NCBI GenBank assembly: GCA_020058765.1
Contig: JAGVDM010000003.1
Span: 1 to 52,018, forward strand
Direction: 5' to 3'
Source: Candidatus Peribacterales bacterium
Lineage (GTDB): Bacteria > Patescibacteriota > Gracilibacteria > Peribacterales > Peribacteraceae
Length of the DNA: 52,018 nt
The translations under genes and the position numbers were made by a program. Below the pieces are notes generated by a model. It did no database searches and was not told the origin of the DNA. It saw nothing but the letters and a program-made list of their open reading frames with translations. Positions 35,713-44,501 of this stretch are shown here, in pieces. Position 1 is the stretch's first letter. Every line of letters begins with the position of its first letter.

Positions 35713-35734
35713 ATTTGGCTTTAAAAAGCCAAAT
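35713..35734 (+). other. Perfect hairpin in the leader of the VirB6-like gene
   Basis: ATTTGGCTT (35713-35721), loop TAAA, AAGCCAAAT (35726-35734). No U-run follows, so it is not a standard terminator. It lies in the RNA that would start near 35697, about 160 nt before the gene. Confidence 0.6.
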
Positions 35735-35861
35735 ATTAATAATACTGACTGCAAAATGATTGAATGTTGATCAAAATTTATACTCACAACTGAACCTATT
35801 TTATGTTCTCGAGTACATTCGTTCGTCACTTCAGGAAGGCGGATTGGGTGGGAGGATTGTC

Positions 35862-35885
35862 TTTGAAGGCGAAAACTGCTACACT
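35862..35885 (+). promoter_or_regulatory. sigma70 promoter with extended -10, leaderless start
   Basis: The -35 is the TTGTCT that ends 17 nt before the -10, and the -10 is TGC-TACACT (TACACT at 35880-35885, extended TGn). Six nt later comes ATG 35892. This is the best leaderless promoter in the window. Confidence 0.65.
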
Positions 35886-35891
35886 GTCTTG

Positions 35892-37694
35892 ATGCCTTCA
35901 CACACAAAAATCTTCTTCGGTTTACTCGGTTCTTTGATCCTCTCTTGGTACATCGTGACCGAAGGGGTACTCGGCACAGGCATGGCGTTTGCGCAGGCTA
36001 CTGGAGCAGCTCCTGGAGGCTCAGGATCACTCAGTACCGCACAGCTGCTGGAGAAGCTTGGACTGTTTTTCAATGTGTGCATTTTTTTAATGCATATCAT
36101 CCTGCAATTTGTTTCCGCCCTCATTGACCCGGAACGCATGATGGTAGTGCTCAGCGGTGCAGGTGGAACAAATACCTTGCTCGAAATTTGGCAGCTTTCA
36201 CGTGGAATCACCAACACGATTCTTGCCTTCATGCTGATCTTTGTAGCGCTCTACGCCGTGATCAATCCAGACGGCGGCACCGCAATGATCAAAGAGAAAA
36301 TTGGAAAGTTCGTGCTCGCAGTGATCCTTGTAAACTTTTCCTGGTTCTTCCCACGCGTCATCATCGACATTGCAAACGTGCTCACTGCAACGATCTACCA
36401 AATCCCCTCCACTATCGGAATCGACTGTAAAACAACAGATGATGCAGGTGGAGAAAAGCCGTGCTCTGTCATCAAGAACGTGTGGCTGTACCCAAAATTA
36501 CCGCGTACTGGCGGTGGAGGTGTACCTGTTCCAGCGGAATGCAAATCTGGAGCAAGCACGAACCCCAATATTAAACCAATGGGTGAAGTGGTGTGTGTAG
36601 AGCTTGCACCATGGGACCCATCGATCAATACGGGGCACGGCATGCTCCAGGGATTGTATGTGAACCACGTGCGCATTCTTTCACTCGCAAAGGTGCCCCG
36701 AGAACCAGGCCCAGCCGACGGCTCGTGGGCAGGTATTAAGGAATTGGGACGGTTCTTCGTACAGTTCGTCTTCGCATTCACAATCTTCCTCGCAGCCCTC
36801 ATTCCGCTCCTTGCCATGGCGGCGGTCTTCGTTGTGCGGCTTGTGATGATCTGGCTCACAGTGGCATTCATGCCATTCATGTTCATTGGCTTTGTGATGG
36901 GCGACAAAATGGGTGAGTTCAACACCATGAACATGATCTTCAAGAAGTTCCTCGCTGCAGCGTTCCTCCCCGCAGCTGTCGCCATTCCGTTGGTCGTTGG
37001 TATTCTTATGATCAACGCGGCAACCGCTGGAATGCCCTGCCCCAGCGGTGACGCGAAGCTGAAATTCCTCTGTGAGGATCACGGCATGCTCATTCCTGGT
37101 GTGAAGAACCTGTGGGTGCTCCTCTGGAACTTCGCTGCAATTGTCATTATGTGGCTTGGGTTCTTCAGTGCACTCAAGATCGACACCCTCTACGCGAGCG
37201 TAGGAGGCGTGTTTAAGAGCGTAGGCGAGAACTGGTTCAAGTTCGGCCTCAAGGCTCCGCTTGCATTGCCAATCCTGCCTATGGGCTCCGGGAAGAATAA
37301 ATCGATCCTGGAAACAATTGGCGGCGATGCCGGTCTTGCTGTGGCTCGTAACCCGAACCTCATGATCAACTCGGCGGGCAAAATCGACTTTGAAGACACG
37401 AAGAAACAATTCGCTGCACCCACCTCTCGAGACAGCGGTACAGACAGCGCCCTGGCACGCAACGAAGGCGAACTGGCGAAAAAGCTTGGCGACCTTACCA
37501 GTGCTCTCAATACACGAGATGCGACTGGAGCCGAGATTCAAGAGCTAACGAACTTCTTCAGGAGCAACCGAGCGAACGGCATCACCAATATCAAAGCCGC
37601 GCTGCAATCCAGCACGCTCGGCGACAATCGTATGCGTGATCCCGAGCGCCTCGATGCGCTGGCAACACGCCTTGAAGAAGAACTCGCGAAGTAA
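35892..37694 (+). CDS. Polytopic membrane protein, VirB6/TrbL-like
   Basis: 600 residues from ATG 35892, which begins a signal-like helix (FFGLLGSLILSWYIVTEGVL...AFAQA). The longer TTG start at 35760 lacks a sensible N-terminus. About eight hydrophobic segments: after the signal, FFNVCIFLMHIILQFVSAL, TILAFMLIFVALYAVI, FVLAVILVNFSWFF, then an extracytoplasmic region with Cys and Pro (about 185-270), a block of two or three helices (FVFAFTIFLAALIPLLAM..., LTVAFMPFMFIGFVM), FLAAAFLPAAVAIPLVVGIL, and LWVLLWNFAAIVIMWLGFF. The cytoplasmic tail of about 150 residues is soluble. The pattern resembles VirB6/TrbL inner-membrane components of type IV secretion or pilus systems. No other such component is in the window, so this is tentative. 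Followed by its partner after 15 nt. Confidence 0.55.
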   Translation: MPSHTKIFFGLLGSLILSWYIVTEGVLGTGMAFAQATGAAPGGSGSLSTAQLLEKLGLFFNVCIFLMHIILQFVSALIDPERMMVVLSGAGGTNTLLEIWQLSRGITNTILAFMLIFVALYAVINPDGGTAMIKEKIGKFVLAVILVNFSWFFPRVIIDIANVLTATIYQIPSTIGIDCKTTDDAGGEKPCSVIKNVWLYPKLPRTGGGGVPVPAECKSGASTNPNIKPMGEVVCVELAPWDPSINTGHGMLQGLYVNHVRILSLAKVPREPGPADGSWAGIKELGRFFVQFVFAFTIFLAALIPLLAMAAVFVVRLVMIWLTVAFMPFMFIGFVMGDKMGEFNTMNMIFKKFLAAAFLPAAVAIPLVVGILMINAATAGMPCPSGDAKLKFLCEDHGMLIPGVKNLWVLLWNFAAIVIMWLGFFSALKIDTLYASVGGVFKSVGENWFKFGLKAPLALPILPMGSGKNKSILETIGGDAGLAVARNPNLMINSAGKIDFEDTKKQFAAPTSRDSGTDSALARNEGELAKKLGDLTSALNTRDATGAEIQELTNFFRSNRANGITNIKAALQSSTLGDNRMRDPERLDALATRLEEELAK

Positions 37695-37709
37695 TCCCCT
37701 TCTCTTTCT

Positions 37710-39005
37710 ATGAGTGGCGAACAGGTAGAAAAAATAAACGTGCAGCCCAGCAACGGGGAAAAATATATGGATGTTCTCCGAGCAGATATTGAAAAGCTCG
37801 AAGGAAGTGTGCTGCCTAGCACAGGCAGAAAGCTGAGCTTACTGGGATCCATGGATGCAGCGCATACAGAGGAACTGCGCCAGCAGGAAATGCGCAATGC
37901 ACACATGGAGTACGGCGAGCTTGTGAGCAAACGCATGGAGTACTTCCTGCGTTCTCCAGAAACAAATGGACGCATAAAAGGTCTGTGGACGGAGCTACAC
38001 AAGCGCAGTAATGAGCTGGCCTTCCCACAAACAGCCATTGAGATGATCAATCGTCTCTTTAAGGTCTTTGCGCCAGGGCGCCCAAACAAACAGGGGCAGA
38101 TCACCACGCCCATGCTCATGACCTACCAGAAGATTTCGCGGGTACATGTAGGCGGGGCATTGGTGGACCATCTGCGCGATATTGATGCATACATGGAAAT
38201 TGCCACACCTGCGCAGAAGGAATATTTGGCACGATTGCGCGGGCTCATTGTGAACGGAGACAAACCCGTGGGCGACGTGTCGTGGTCTGCCACAAACGAC
38301 GGCGTGATGGACATTGATCCCATTGCTAAGGCGGAACTTGCATTCAAGCAGATGCGCAATCTGGATCCTGCTGACCCGAATCTTGCAGCGAAGCTAGCCG
38401 ACGCACGCATAACACCAGAAGTTGCAGGTGCACAGAAGGGCTGGTCACAACTGGGTCTCACTACACGTTTCTTTGGTACTGTTGCTGCGAGCGGCATGGC
38501 AGTCACTGCCTTCTTGAGCAACAAGCGCGTGGTGGACTGGCCAGTAGCTGCCTATGCGGGCCTGGCACTCTTGGGTGCAAACGGCATGCCAAAGGGGAAG
38601 TTTGACGCAGTGATTGACCAAGTAAAGCCGCTCCTGAGTGAGGAATTCGTACGGCTTTCGGATGTATATGACTTCCATGAGCAGCCAAAGGACTGGTCTG
38701 ATCTTGCACTGAAAGTGAACGGATTCCGCAAGAATGATGTAAAAAACTACAACAAATTGATGCGGCCTATCGAAAAGGGCGCAACGGAAGAAGAGCGTCG
38801 CAAGGGATTGGAAGCATTTGTGAAACTCCTTACAAAAGAGGGCACACCTGTGCATGCGAAGTTGAAAGCGAATACTCCAGCAGATTTTGCATCCTTTGCG
38901 GCAATAGTGACCACAAGCCGCAACCGCGATGCTCAGATCATCATGCGCCAGTACTTCGAAAAAAACCTCGGGCCACACCAACTGCAAAAGCTGGCACCAA
39001 AGTAG
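37710..39005 (+). CDS. Partner of the VirB6-like protein, unknown function
   Basis: 431 residues, 15 nt after the VirB6-like gene and clearly in the same operon. A charged helical N-terminal half (YMDVLRADIEKLEGS..., EELRQQEMRNAHMEYGELVSKRMEYF) is followed by a weak hydrophobic pair near 250-285 (RFFGTVAASGMAVTAFLS, VAAYAGLALLGANGM) and a helical C-terminal domain. No signal peptide. Similar in style to the helical parts of the 2,247-residue protein, but I cannot align them by eye. Not recognised. Confidence 0.7.
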   Translation: MSGEQVEKINVQPSNGEKYMDVLRADIEKLEGSVLPSTGRKLSLLGSMDAAHTEELRQQEMRNAHMEYGELVSKRMEYFLRSPETNGRIKGLWTELHKRSNELAFPQTAIEMINRLFKVFAPGRPNKQGQITTPMLMTYQKISRVHVGGALVDHLRDIDAYMEIATPAQKEYLARLRGLIVNGDKPVGDVSWSATNDGVMDIDPIAKAELAFKQMRNLDPADPNLAAKLADARITPEVAGAQKGWSQLGLTTRFFGTVAASGMAVTAFLSNKRVVDWPVAAYAGLALLGANGMPKGKFDAVIDQVKPLLSEEFVRLSDVYDFHEQPKDWSDLALKVNGFRKNDVKNYNKLMRPIEKGATEEERRKGLEAFVKLLTKEGTPVHAKLKANTPADFASFAAIVTTSRNRDAQIIMRQYFEKNLGPHQLQKLAPK

Positions 39006-39012
39006 GAGATAC

Positions 39013-41280
39013 TTACGACCGTCGCTTGAGCTCCTTGGAGTACACCTCTAGCACATCGCCTTCGAGGATGAGCAAGGTAGTGTCTACTCGCATGCCGCAT
39101 TCGCTGCCCTCCGGTGCTTCTTTGATGTCCTTATCTACCTTTTTGAGCGACGTGATACGACCAGTACCCACCAATTGACCATCACGCTGCAGGCGGAATG
39201 GCAAGCGCTTGATGACACCATCTGTCACCTTGCCTCCCACAATCTGCTCGGACTTCTTCGTGAGGAAGACCTGTTTTACTTCCAAATGGCCGAGGATCTT
39301 CTCCTCTTCCTCCGGAATAACCAAGCCTTTGAGGAGCGCATCGACTTCCTCCAGCAGAGTGTAAACCACATCGTATTCACGTACCTGCACACCCTCTCTG
39401 TCGGCCGTCTGCTGCACGGAACCCGGAACAGTGACATGGAAGCCGATCACCACACCTTCGCTGGCTGCAGCCATCATGATGTCGTTCTCGGATACAGCGC
39501 CTACTGCACCGTGGATCACCTTCACACTGAGGCCTTCGGTTGCGAGGCGGCTCAGTGCCTCTTTCACAGCTTCAAGTGAACCTTGCGTATCTGTCTTGAG
39601 GACAACTTTGAGCTGCGTGACCTTGCCCTCGCTCAGGCGACTCACAAGGTCGGCAAAGCTACGCTTACCGCGCTGCTCTTCACGACGACGTACCTCCTCC
39701 ATCATAGAGCGAGCTTCCTGTTCGGATGGCATCACTTGGAGGATATCCCCCACCTGTGGCACTTCTTCAAATCCTGAGATGCGCACCGCACCGGAAGGAC
39801 GGACTGTTTCCGTGCGCACAGCATGCGCATCCATCATGGCGCGAATCTTGCCGTACGTGCGGCCGCAGATGAACGCATCGGTTTTGCGCAAGGTACCCGT
39901 ATTCACAATGACCGTGGCGAGTGCACCCATGGACGGATCCAAGTGGCTCTCAATCACCGTAGCAACGGCATTACGATCAGGATTGGCTTTGAGCTCCGCA
40001 AGATCGGATACAAGTAGAATGGTATCGAGGAGTGTATCGATACCGAGCTTGCTCTTTGCGGAACATGGCACCATCGGCACATCCCCTCCCCAGTTCTCCG
40101 CCTGCAAACCATGACCAGCCAGCTCCCCTTTTACGCGCTCGGGATCAGCGCCTTCTTTGTCCATTTTGTTGATCGCAACAATGACAGGAACACCTGCCTC
40201 TTTGGCATGGTTGATTGCTTCAATCGTCGTAGGCTTCACACCTTCATCTGCAGCAACCACAATCACCGCAACGTCTGTGACCTGCGCACCACGAGCGCGC
40301 ATGGCAGTGAATGCTTCGTGACCCGGTGTATCCAGGAACGTGAGGAGCTTGGTTTCCCCTGAGCCCTGCACGATGTGTGCCACCTGATACGCACCGATGT
40401 GCTGCGTGATACCTCCGGCTTCACCTGCTGCAACATCGGTTTGGCGAATGGCATCCAAGATGGATGTTTTGCCGTGATCGACGTGCCCCATGACCACAAT
40501 GATCGGTGGGCGCTGCTGCAGCTTCGCTGGGTCATCTTCTTTCAGGAGTTCTGCAAGGTTTTTGCTGAGCAGATGCTCCACATCCGCAACAGACTCCTCA
40601 CGCTGCACATCTATACCGAGATCCGCAGCCATGATGGCGGCAGTATCGAAGTCGATTGTTTGATTGATGGTGGCCATGATGCCGTTTTGCATCAATGCCT
40701 GAATAATACGCGGGATCTGCACACCGGCCTTCTCTGCGAATTCCTTCACTGTGAGCTGCGCAGGGAGCACAACCGTTCCGCGCTTCTGCTTGATCTGTTC
40801 CTGAACGGCAAGAGCCTCTTTCTTCTTCTCTCCGGCAGCCACTCGGCTTGCCGCACGATCCTCCTGCTGTGCCTCCTGGAACTCACGCCGATTGGCAGGC
40901 TGCTGCGCATCGAGCTTCTTCTTCTCTTTGGCAATCGCCTCTTTGGATACATCTTCTAACGTGAGCTTGCGAAGGACTTTGAGACCTTCGCTCGACACAC
41001 TCTCCTCGTCGCGTCGTTCTTTGGCAGGCGCAGCTGCAGCAGGTGATTCGGCAGATGCTTGTGGTGACTCGTTATCCGTTTCCGGCTGATCTTCAAACCC
41101 CAGAGAATCCATATCCACCTCAAGGCCGTGCTTCCGTGCAATAAAACGCACAATACCTTGCGCGAGGGAGTCGGGAATTTCACGGTCAGTCGCCTTTACG
41201 CCGAAATCGACGCTCTCAAGCTCGTGCCGGAGCTGCTGTCCGGTCATATTCAATGCTTTGGCCACCTTCACCAGGCGCAT
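39013..41280 (-). CDS. infB: Translation initiation factor IF-2
   Basis: 755 residues. The N-terminal IF2_N-like helical segment ([17 protein letters not shown]) and a charged linker precede a second IF2_N ([20 protein letters not shown]). The GTPase domain has [23 protein letters not shown] and SAKSKLG. Domains II to C2 follow to the end ([10 protein letters not shown]). It places initiator tRNA on the ribosome; the initiator tRNA gene is at 20.9 kb. Convergent with the gene ending at 39005. Confidence 0.97.
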   Translation of the reverse strand: MRLVKVAKALNMTGQQLRHELESVDFGVKATDREIPDSLAQGIVRFIARKHGLEVDMDSLGFEDQPETDNESPQASAESPAAAAPAKERRDEESVSSEGLKVLRKLTLEDVSKEAIAKEKKKLDAQQPANRREFQEAQQEDRAASRVAAGEKKKEALAVQEQIKQKRGTVVLPAQLTVKEFAEKAGVQIPRIIQALMQNGIMATINQTIDFDTAAIMAADLGIDVQREESVADVEHLLSKNLAELLKEDDPAKLQQRPPIIVVMGHVDHGKTSILDAIRQTDVAAGEAGGITQHIGAYQVAHIVQGSGETKLLTFLDTPGHEAFTAMRARGAQVTDVAVIVVAADEGVKPTTIEAINHAKEAGVPVIVAINKMDKEGADPERVKGELAGHGLQAENWGGDVPMVPCSAKSKLGIDTLLDTILLVSDLAELKANPDRNAVATVIESHLDPSMGALATVIVNTGTLRKTDAFICGRTYGKIRAMMDAHAVRTETVRPSGAVRISGFEEVPQVGDILQVMPSEQEARSMMEEVRRREEQRGKRSFADLVSRLSEGKVTQLKVVLKTDTQGSLEAVKEALSRLATEGLSVKVIHGAVGAVSENDIMMAAASEGVVIGFHVTVPGSVQQTADREGVQVREYDVVYTLLEEVDALLKGLVIPEEEEKILGHLEVKQVFLTKKSEQIVGGKVTDGVIKRLPFRLQRDGQLVGTGRITSLKKVDKDIKEAPEGSECGMRVDTTLLILEGDVLEVYSKELKRRS

Positions 41281-41315
41281 AATTAAACGGGAAAACTACG
41301 AAAAGGACCGCTCCC

Positions 41316-41343
41316 AGTCTAGTGCATGCGGCGAAGATCACAA
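41316..41343 (-). promoter_or_regulatory. sigma70 promoter of infB
   Basis: On the - strand TTGTGA (41343-41338), a 16-nt spacer and TAGACT (41321-41316). The leader of infB would be about 30 nt, one of the longer ones in the window. The promoter lies near the 3' end of nrnA. Confidence 0.5.
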
Positions 41344-41360
41344 GCGAATGCCCTTCGGAC

Positions 41361-42683
41361 TCATGCAGGCTCCTGTGTGCTTGGTGGAGGAGTGGTGAGC
41401 TCTCGGAGTACGTCACTGCCCGCAGACAGAGGTTGTATCGCCTCAGATGTTCCCTCTTTTGGTGCGGATTCCTGCGGTGCAGCGGGGAGCACCAATGGAG
41501 ACGGAGGAAGTGATTGCGACTCCTGTCTCTGCCGCGCAATACCTTCTTTCAATTTCTGGACACACTCCACTACCTGCAGCTCAAAATTGGAGAACTGCGC
41601 TACGCGGAACCCGGCCGCCTGCGCATGACCGCCGCCGCCGTACGCTTCACCTGCAAGCTTGCTCACGTTCAGTCCAGGCGAAGAGCGCATACTCGCCTTG
41701 AGCCCGCCCTCTTCGAGTTCAGTAAAGAGGATGTGCACATCTGCATCGGGGATAGTGGAAATCAGTTCATCAAGAATGCCATGCGTTTCTCGGCTCTTGG
41801 CACCCATTTCTGCAAGATCCTCACGCGAGACAGATGACCATACAATGCCAGACTCCGCATCAACCTGTATGCGGTTGAGTGCGCGCCCCCAGATCTTGAG
41901 CGTCGAGAGTGGCTTAGTTTTGTAAATATGCTGAATGATCTCCTGCTGGCGGGCACCAAGCTCAAGGAGCTCCGCGGCAACCTCCAGCGAACGGGGCGTG
42001 GTATTGGGGTTCTGGAAACTCCGTGTATCGGTAATGAGACCTGTGAGCAGCAGTGTTGCTACATCTGCGGTGAGCGATTTGGCAAACTCGGGCTCTTGGC
42101 GGAACCACTGATAGAGCACCTCGGTTGCACTCGCCGCCGTGGGATCAATGATGTGCATCTGGCCGTATCGTGTATTGCTGATGTGATGATCGATATTCAG
42201 AATCGGCACCGAGGAAAACAGATCAATGTGCTCGGTATAGGCAGAGCCAAATAGGTGCAGGTCTGCAGTATCCACCGCAACGATGAGGTCATACCGACCA
42301 TCACCATCGGAAAAGGAAATCTGCTCCCTGCGGATAGCGCCCTTCTTGGGCACCACAATGATATTCACTTTGTGGTCTTCAACGGTATAGCGCAATTTAT
42401 CGACCTCCACTCCCCCTTCTAGATTCACCGTAATCACGAAATTCTGATGCCCCTCGAATTCTTGTGTGAGCTTTTCAAACCCGGGCAAAAACTCGAGTGA
42501 ACTCGGGAGCGTATCGGGGCATACCACAGTGACGTCTTTGCCCAGTGCGCGGAAAATCTGGTAGCAAGCAAGAGCGCTGCTCAAGCCATCTGGATCCACA
42601 TTCGCATGTGGGATCACCAGGATGCGATGATGCTCCTGGATGAGGGCGTAGGCTGCCTGTAGATCGTCTCGGGACACACTCAT
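41361..42683 (-). CDS. nrnA: DHH/DHHA1 phosphoesterase, NrnA-like oligoribonuclease
   Basis: 440 residues. DHH domain: ILVIPHANVDPDGLSSALA (metal site DxD), IVAVDTADL, and PILNIDHHISNTRYG (the DHH motif). The DHHA1 domain ends with YGGGGHAQAAGFRV. It degrades very short RNAs or pAp. A Pro/Ser/Gln-rich disordered tail of about 75 residues (375-440) is an extra part compared with typical NrnA (about 320 residues). It lies upstream of infB on the same strand, with an internal promoter between them. Confidence 0.9.
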   Translation of the reverse strand: MSVSRDDLQAAYALIQEHHRILVIPHANVDPDGLSSALACYQIFRALGKDVTVVCPDTLPSSLEFLPGFEKLTQEFEGHQNFVITVNLEGGVEVDKLRYTVEDHKVNIIVVPKKGAIRREQISFSDGDGRYDLIVAVDTADLHLFGSAYTEHIDLFSSVPILNIDHHISNTRYGQMHIIDPTAASATEVLYQWFRQEPEFAKSLTADVATLLLTGLITDTRSFQNPNTTPRSLEVAAELLELGARQQEIIQHIYKTKPLSTLKIWGRALNRIQVDAESGIVWSSVSREDLAEMGAKSRETHGILDELISTIPDADVHILFTELEEGGLKASMRSSPGLNVSKLAGEAYGGGGHAQAAGFRVAQFSNFELQVVECVQKLKEGIARQRQESQSLPPSPLVLPAAPQESAPKEGTSEAIQPLSAGSDVLRELTTPPPSTQEPA

Positions 42684-42692
42684 GTGGTTAAC

Positions 42693-42726
42693 AGTATATT
42701 ATGACACATTTTCATAGAAATTACAA
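42693..42726 (-). promoter_or_regulatory. sigma70 promoter of nrnA
   Basis: On the - strand TTGTAA (42726-42721), a 17-nt spacer and CATAAT (42703-42698). An overlapping TATACT (42698-42693) lies 9 nt before the ATG. The rest of the gap to the tRNA (42727-42801) holds nothing I can name. Confidence 0.55.
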
Positions 42727-42801
42727 GAGTCCAAAGGGCGAAGGAACTATGAAAGCAAACCGCCAAAGGAATGGCAATTGTTTCGGATGGAAAGACGGAA
42801 A

Positions 42802-42878
42802 TGGTCGGGATGACAGGACTTGAACCTGCGGCCTCACGCCCCCCAGGCGTGCGCTCTAGCCAACTGAGCTACATCCCG
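42802..42878 (-). tRNA. tRNA-Pro (GGG anticodon)
   Basis: 77 nt with encoded CCA. Acceptor CGGGATG/CATCCCG, D arm GCTC-AGTTGGCTA-GAGC, anticodon stem CACGC/GCGTG with loop CTGGGGG (anticodon GGG), and T arm GCAGG-TTCAAGT-CCTGT. All stems pair apart from one G-U. Confidence 0.93.
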
Positions 42879-42942
42879 ACGATGATGGAAAAGATACTGC
42901 TGCCAGGACGCGCATGCGACTTATTGTATTGCTCGGATCCTC

Positions 42943-42981
42943 AAGCGGATCCTCGACCCAACTGAGCTACCTATCTGCCGA
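42943..42981 (-). pseudogene. tRNA-like fragment (D-arm region)
   Basis: On the - strand AGGTAGCTCAGTTGGGTCGAG looks like the start of a tRNA (acceptor end, TA, D stem and loop). Thirteen nt (42958-42970) are identical to the D-arm region of the intact tRNA-Pro (42860-42872). After it come two GGATCC boxes instead of an anticodon arm, and there is no T arm. It lies in the roughly 300-nt gap between tRNA-Pro and eno (42879-43180), in which I see no gene. Confidence 0.45.
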
Positions 42982-43129
42982 CAGGTATCCGACAACGACG
43001 GAGAGTATGCAGAACCCAATCGGTATTAGCCAGAAGGCAGAAGTATCTTTTCTCGCACTGGAGGAGCCGCGCGCCACGGGGGGTGAAGGGGCAAGCGGAG
43101 AGGTGTTGGCGCGCGGTGAGTTTTCTTTG

Positions 43130-43162
43130 GTACTTTCTTTGTCTAGCTGACAAAGAAAGTAC
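43130..43162. repeat. Long perfect hairpin downstream of eno
   Basis: GTACTTTCTTTGTC (43130-43143), loop TAGCT, GACAAAGAAAGTAC (43149-43162): a 14-bp perfect stem. No U-run follows on either strand. It lies 18 nt after the eno stop and could act as a 3' stabiliser or weak terminator, or be a palindromic repeat element. Confidence 0.8.
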
Positions 43163-43180
43163 AAGAACGCAGTACCTGAA

Positions 43181-44446
43181 TTAGAACGGTGACACATACT
43201 GCGCGCTCTTACCCAGCTCTTCTTCGATGCGCAGGAGCTGATTGTATTTGCACACACGGTCTGTTCGGGAGAGTGACCCCGTCTTGATCTGCCCAGTGCG
43301 GAGGCCAACGGCGAGATGTGCAATGAAGGTATCTTCTGTCTCGCCGCTACGATGGCTCACCACGGCAGTCCAACCATGTTGTTGCGCGAGCTGGATCGCA
43401 TCGACAGTCTCACTGACTGTACCGATCTGATTGAGCTTAATGAGCACAGAATTCGCCGCCTTGCGCTTGAGCGCTTCTTCGATGCGGCCAACATTGGTGA
43501 CAAGCAAATCATCGCCAACAAGCTGCAATGCATCGCCATGCGCCGCAAACATTTCAGTAAAGCCATCCCAATCATCTTCACTGTGGCTGTCTTCGATACT
43601 CACAAGCGGGTACTTGGCACAGAGCTCACCGTAGTACGACGTGAGTTCCGTAGAAGTGATCGAACGACCATCGACAGCGTAGATACCATCTTTACAAAAT
43701 TCGGACGCAGCCGCATCGATTGCGAGCTGTACTTTGCCGGTGTATCCAGCAACCTCAATAGCCTGTACGAGGAATGAGAACGCCTCGGTCGCATCCTTCA
43801 CTTTGGGGGCAAAGCCTCCTTCATCGCCGACGGATGTACTGTGCCCCGCCTTCGTAAGGAGCTTTTTGAGTGTATGAAAAATATCTGCACCAGCACGCAG
43901 CGCATCGGCAAAAGTCTCAAACCCCGTCGGCACGATCATGCACTCCTGGAACGAGAGTCCACTATCGGCATGCTTGCCTCCGTTGAGCACGTTCATGAGC
44001 GGCACGGGGAGGAGCGTTGGGTCTTCCACTTCGAATTGATCCGCAAGCGAACGGAAAAGCGGCCGATGTTCCGCGCCGGCTCGGGCGCGACACACTGCCA
44101 TAGATACACCGAGAATGGCGTTCGCCCCCAGTACAGACTTATTTGCCGTACCATCGAGTGTGAGCAGCGCAGCATCCACCATGCGCTGATCTGCAATATC
44201 CTTGCCCTGCAGTGCGGGAGCGATCACGTTCGTGACGTTTGCTACCGCCTTACGCACAGATTTTCCACCATACATTGATGGATCGCCATCGCGCAGCTCC
44301 AGTGCTTCGTGCGAACCGGTAGATGCACCAGACGGCACTGCACTACGACCGAAGTTTCCATCGGAAAGCTCACAGTCGACCTCGATTGTTGGGTTGCCCC
44401 GAGAATCCAGAATCTGCCGTGCGTGGAGAGAGCGAATAGTAATCAT
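43181..44446 (-). CDS. eno: Enolase
   Basis: 421 residues from ATG 44446 (MITIRSLHARQILDSRGNPTIEVD), normal length. It interconverts 2-phosphoglycerate and phosphoenolpyruvate. Motifs: PSGASTGSHEALELRDGD, LLPVPLMNVLNGGKHADSGLSFQECM, SVGDEGGFAPKV, LVSIEDSHSEDDWDGF, LVGDDLLVTN, LIKLNQIGT and SHRSGETED with the catalytic Lys and metal Asp/Glu. The longer reading to 44476 is unlikely. The only glycolytic gene in the window; PEP is also the pyruvyl donor for CsaB. Confidence 0.97.
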   Translation of the reverse strand: MITIRSLHARQILDSRGNPTIEVDCELSDGNFGRSAVPSGASTGSHEALELRDGDPSMYGGKSVRKAVANVTNVIAPALQGKDIADQRMVDAALLTLDGTANKSVLGANAILGVSMAVCRARAGAEHRPLFRSLADQFEVEDPTLLPVPLMNVLNGGKHADSGLSFQECMIVPTGFETFADALRAGADIFHTLKKLLTKAGHSTSVGDEGGFAPKVKDATEAFSFLVQAIEVAGYTGKVQLAIDAAASEFCKDGIYAVDGRSITSTELTSYYGELCAKYPLVSIEDSHSEDDWDGFTEMFAAHGDALQLVGDDLLVTNVGRIEEALKRKAANSVLIKLNQIGTVSETVDAIQLAQQHGWTAVVSHRSGETEDTFIAHLAVGLRTGQIKTGSLSRTDRVCKYNQLLRIEEELGKSAQYVSPF

Positions 44447-44471
44447 GCATGCATGCGGAAAGAATGACCGC

Positions 44472-44480
44472 AGCATAGCA
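44472..44480 (-). promoter_or_regulatory. Extended -10 promoter of eno
   Basis: TGCTATGCT on the - strand, with a leader of about 18-25 nt before ATG 44446. No clear -35. Confidence 0.45.
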
Positions 44481-44501
44481 CAGGTATAGCAGAGTGAACC
44501 C

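Noticed and set aside
42967-43323. 118-residue ORF on the - strand across the gap and the end of eno
   Set aside because: It runs through the tRNA-like fragment and the long hairpin, overlaps eno on the same strand, and its translation has no protein-like pattern.
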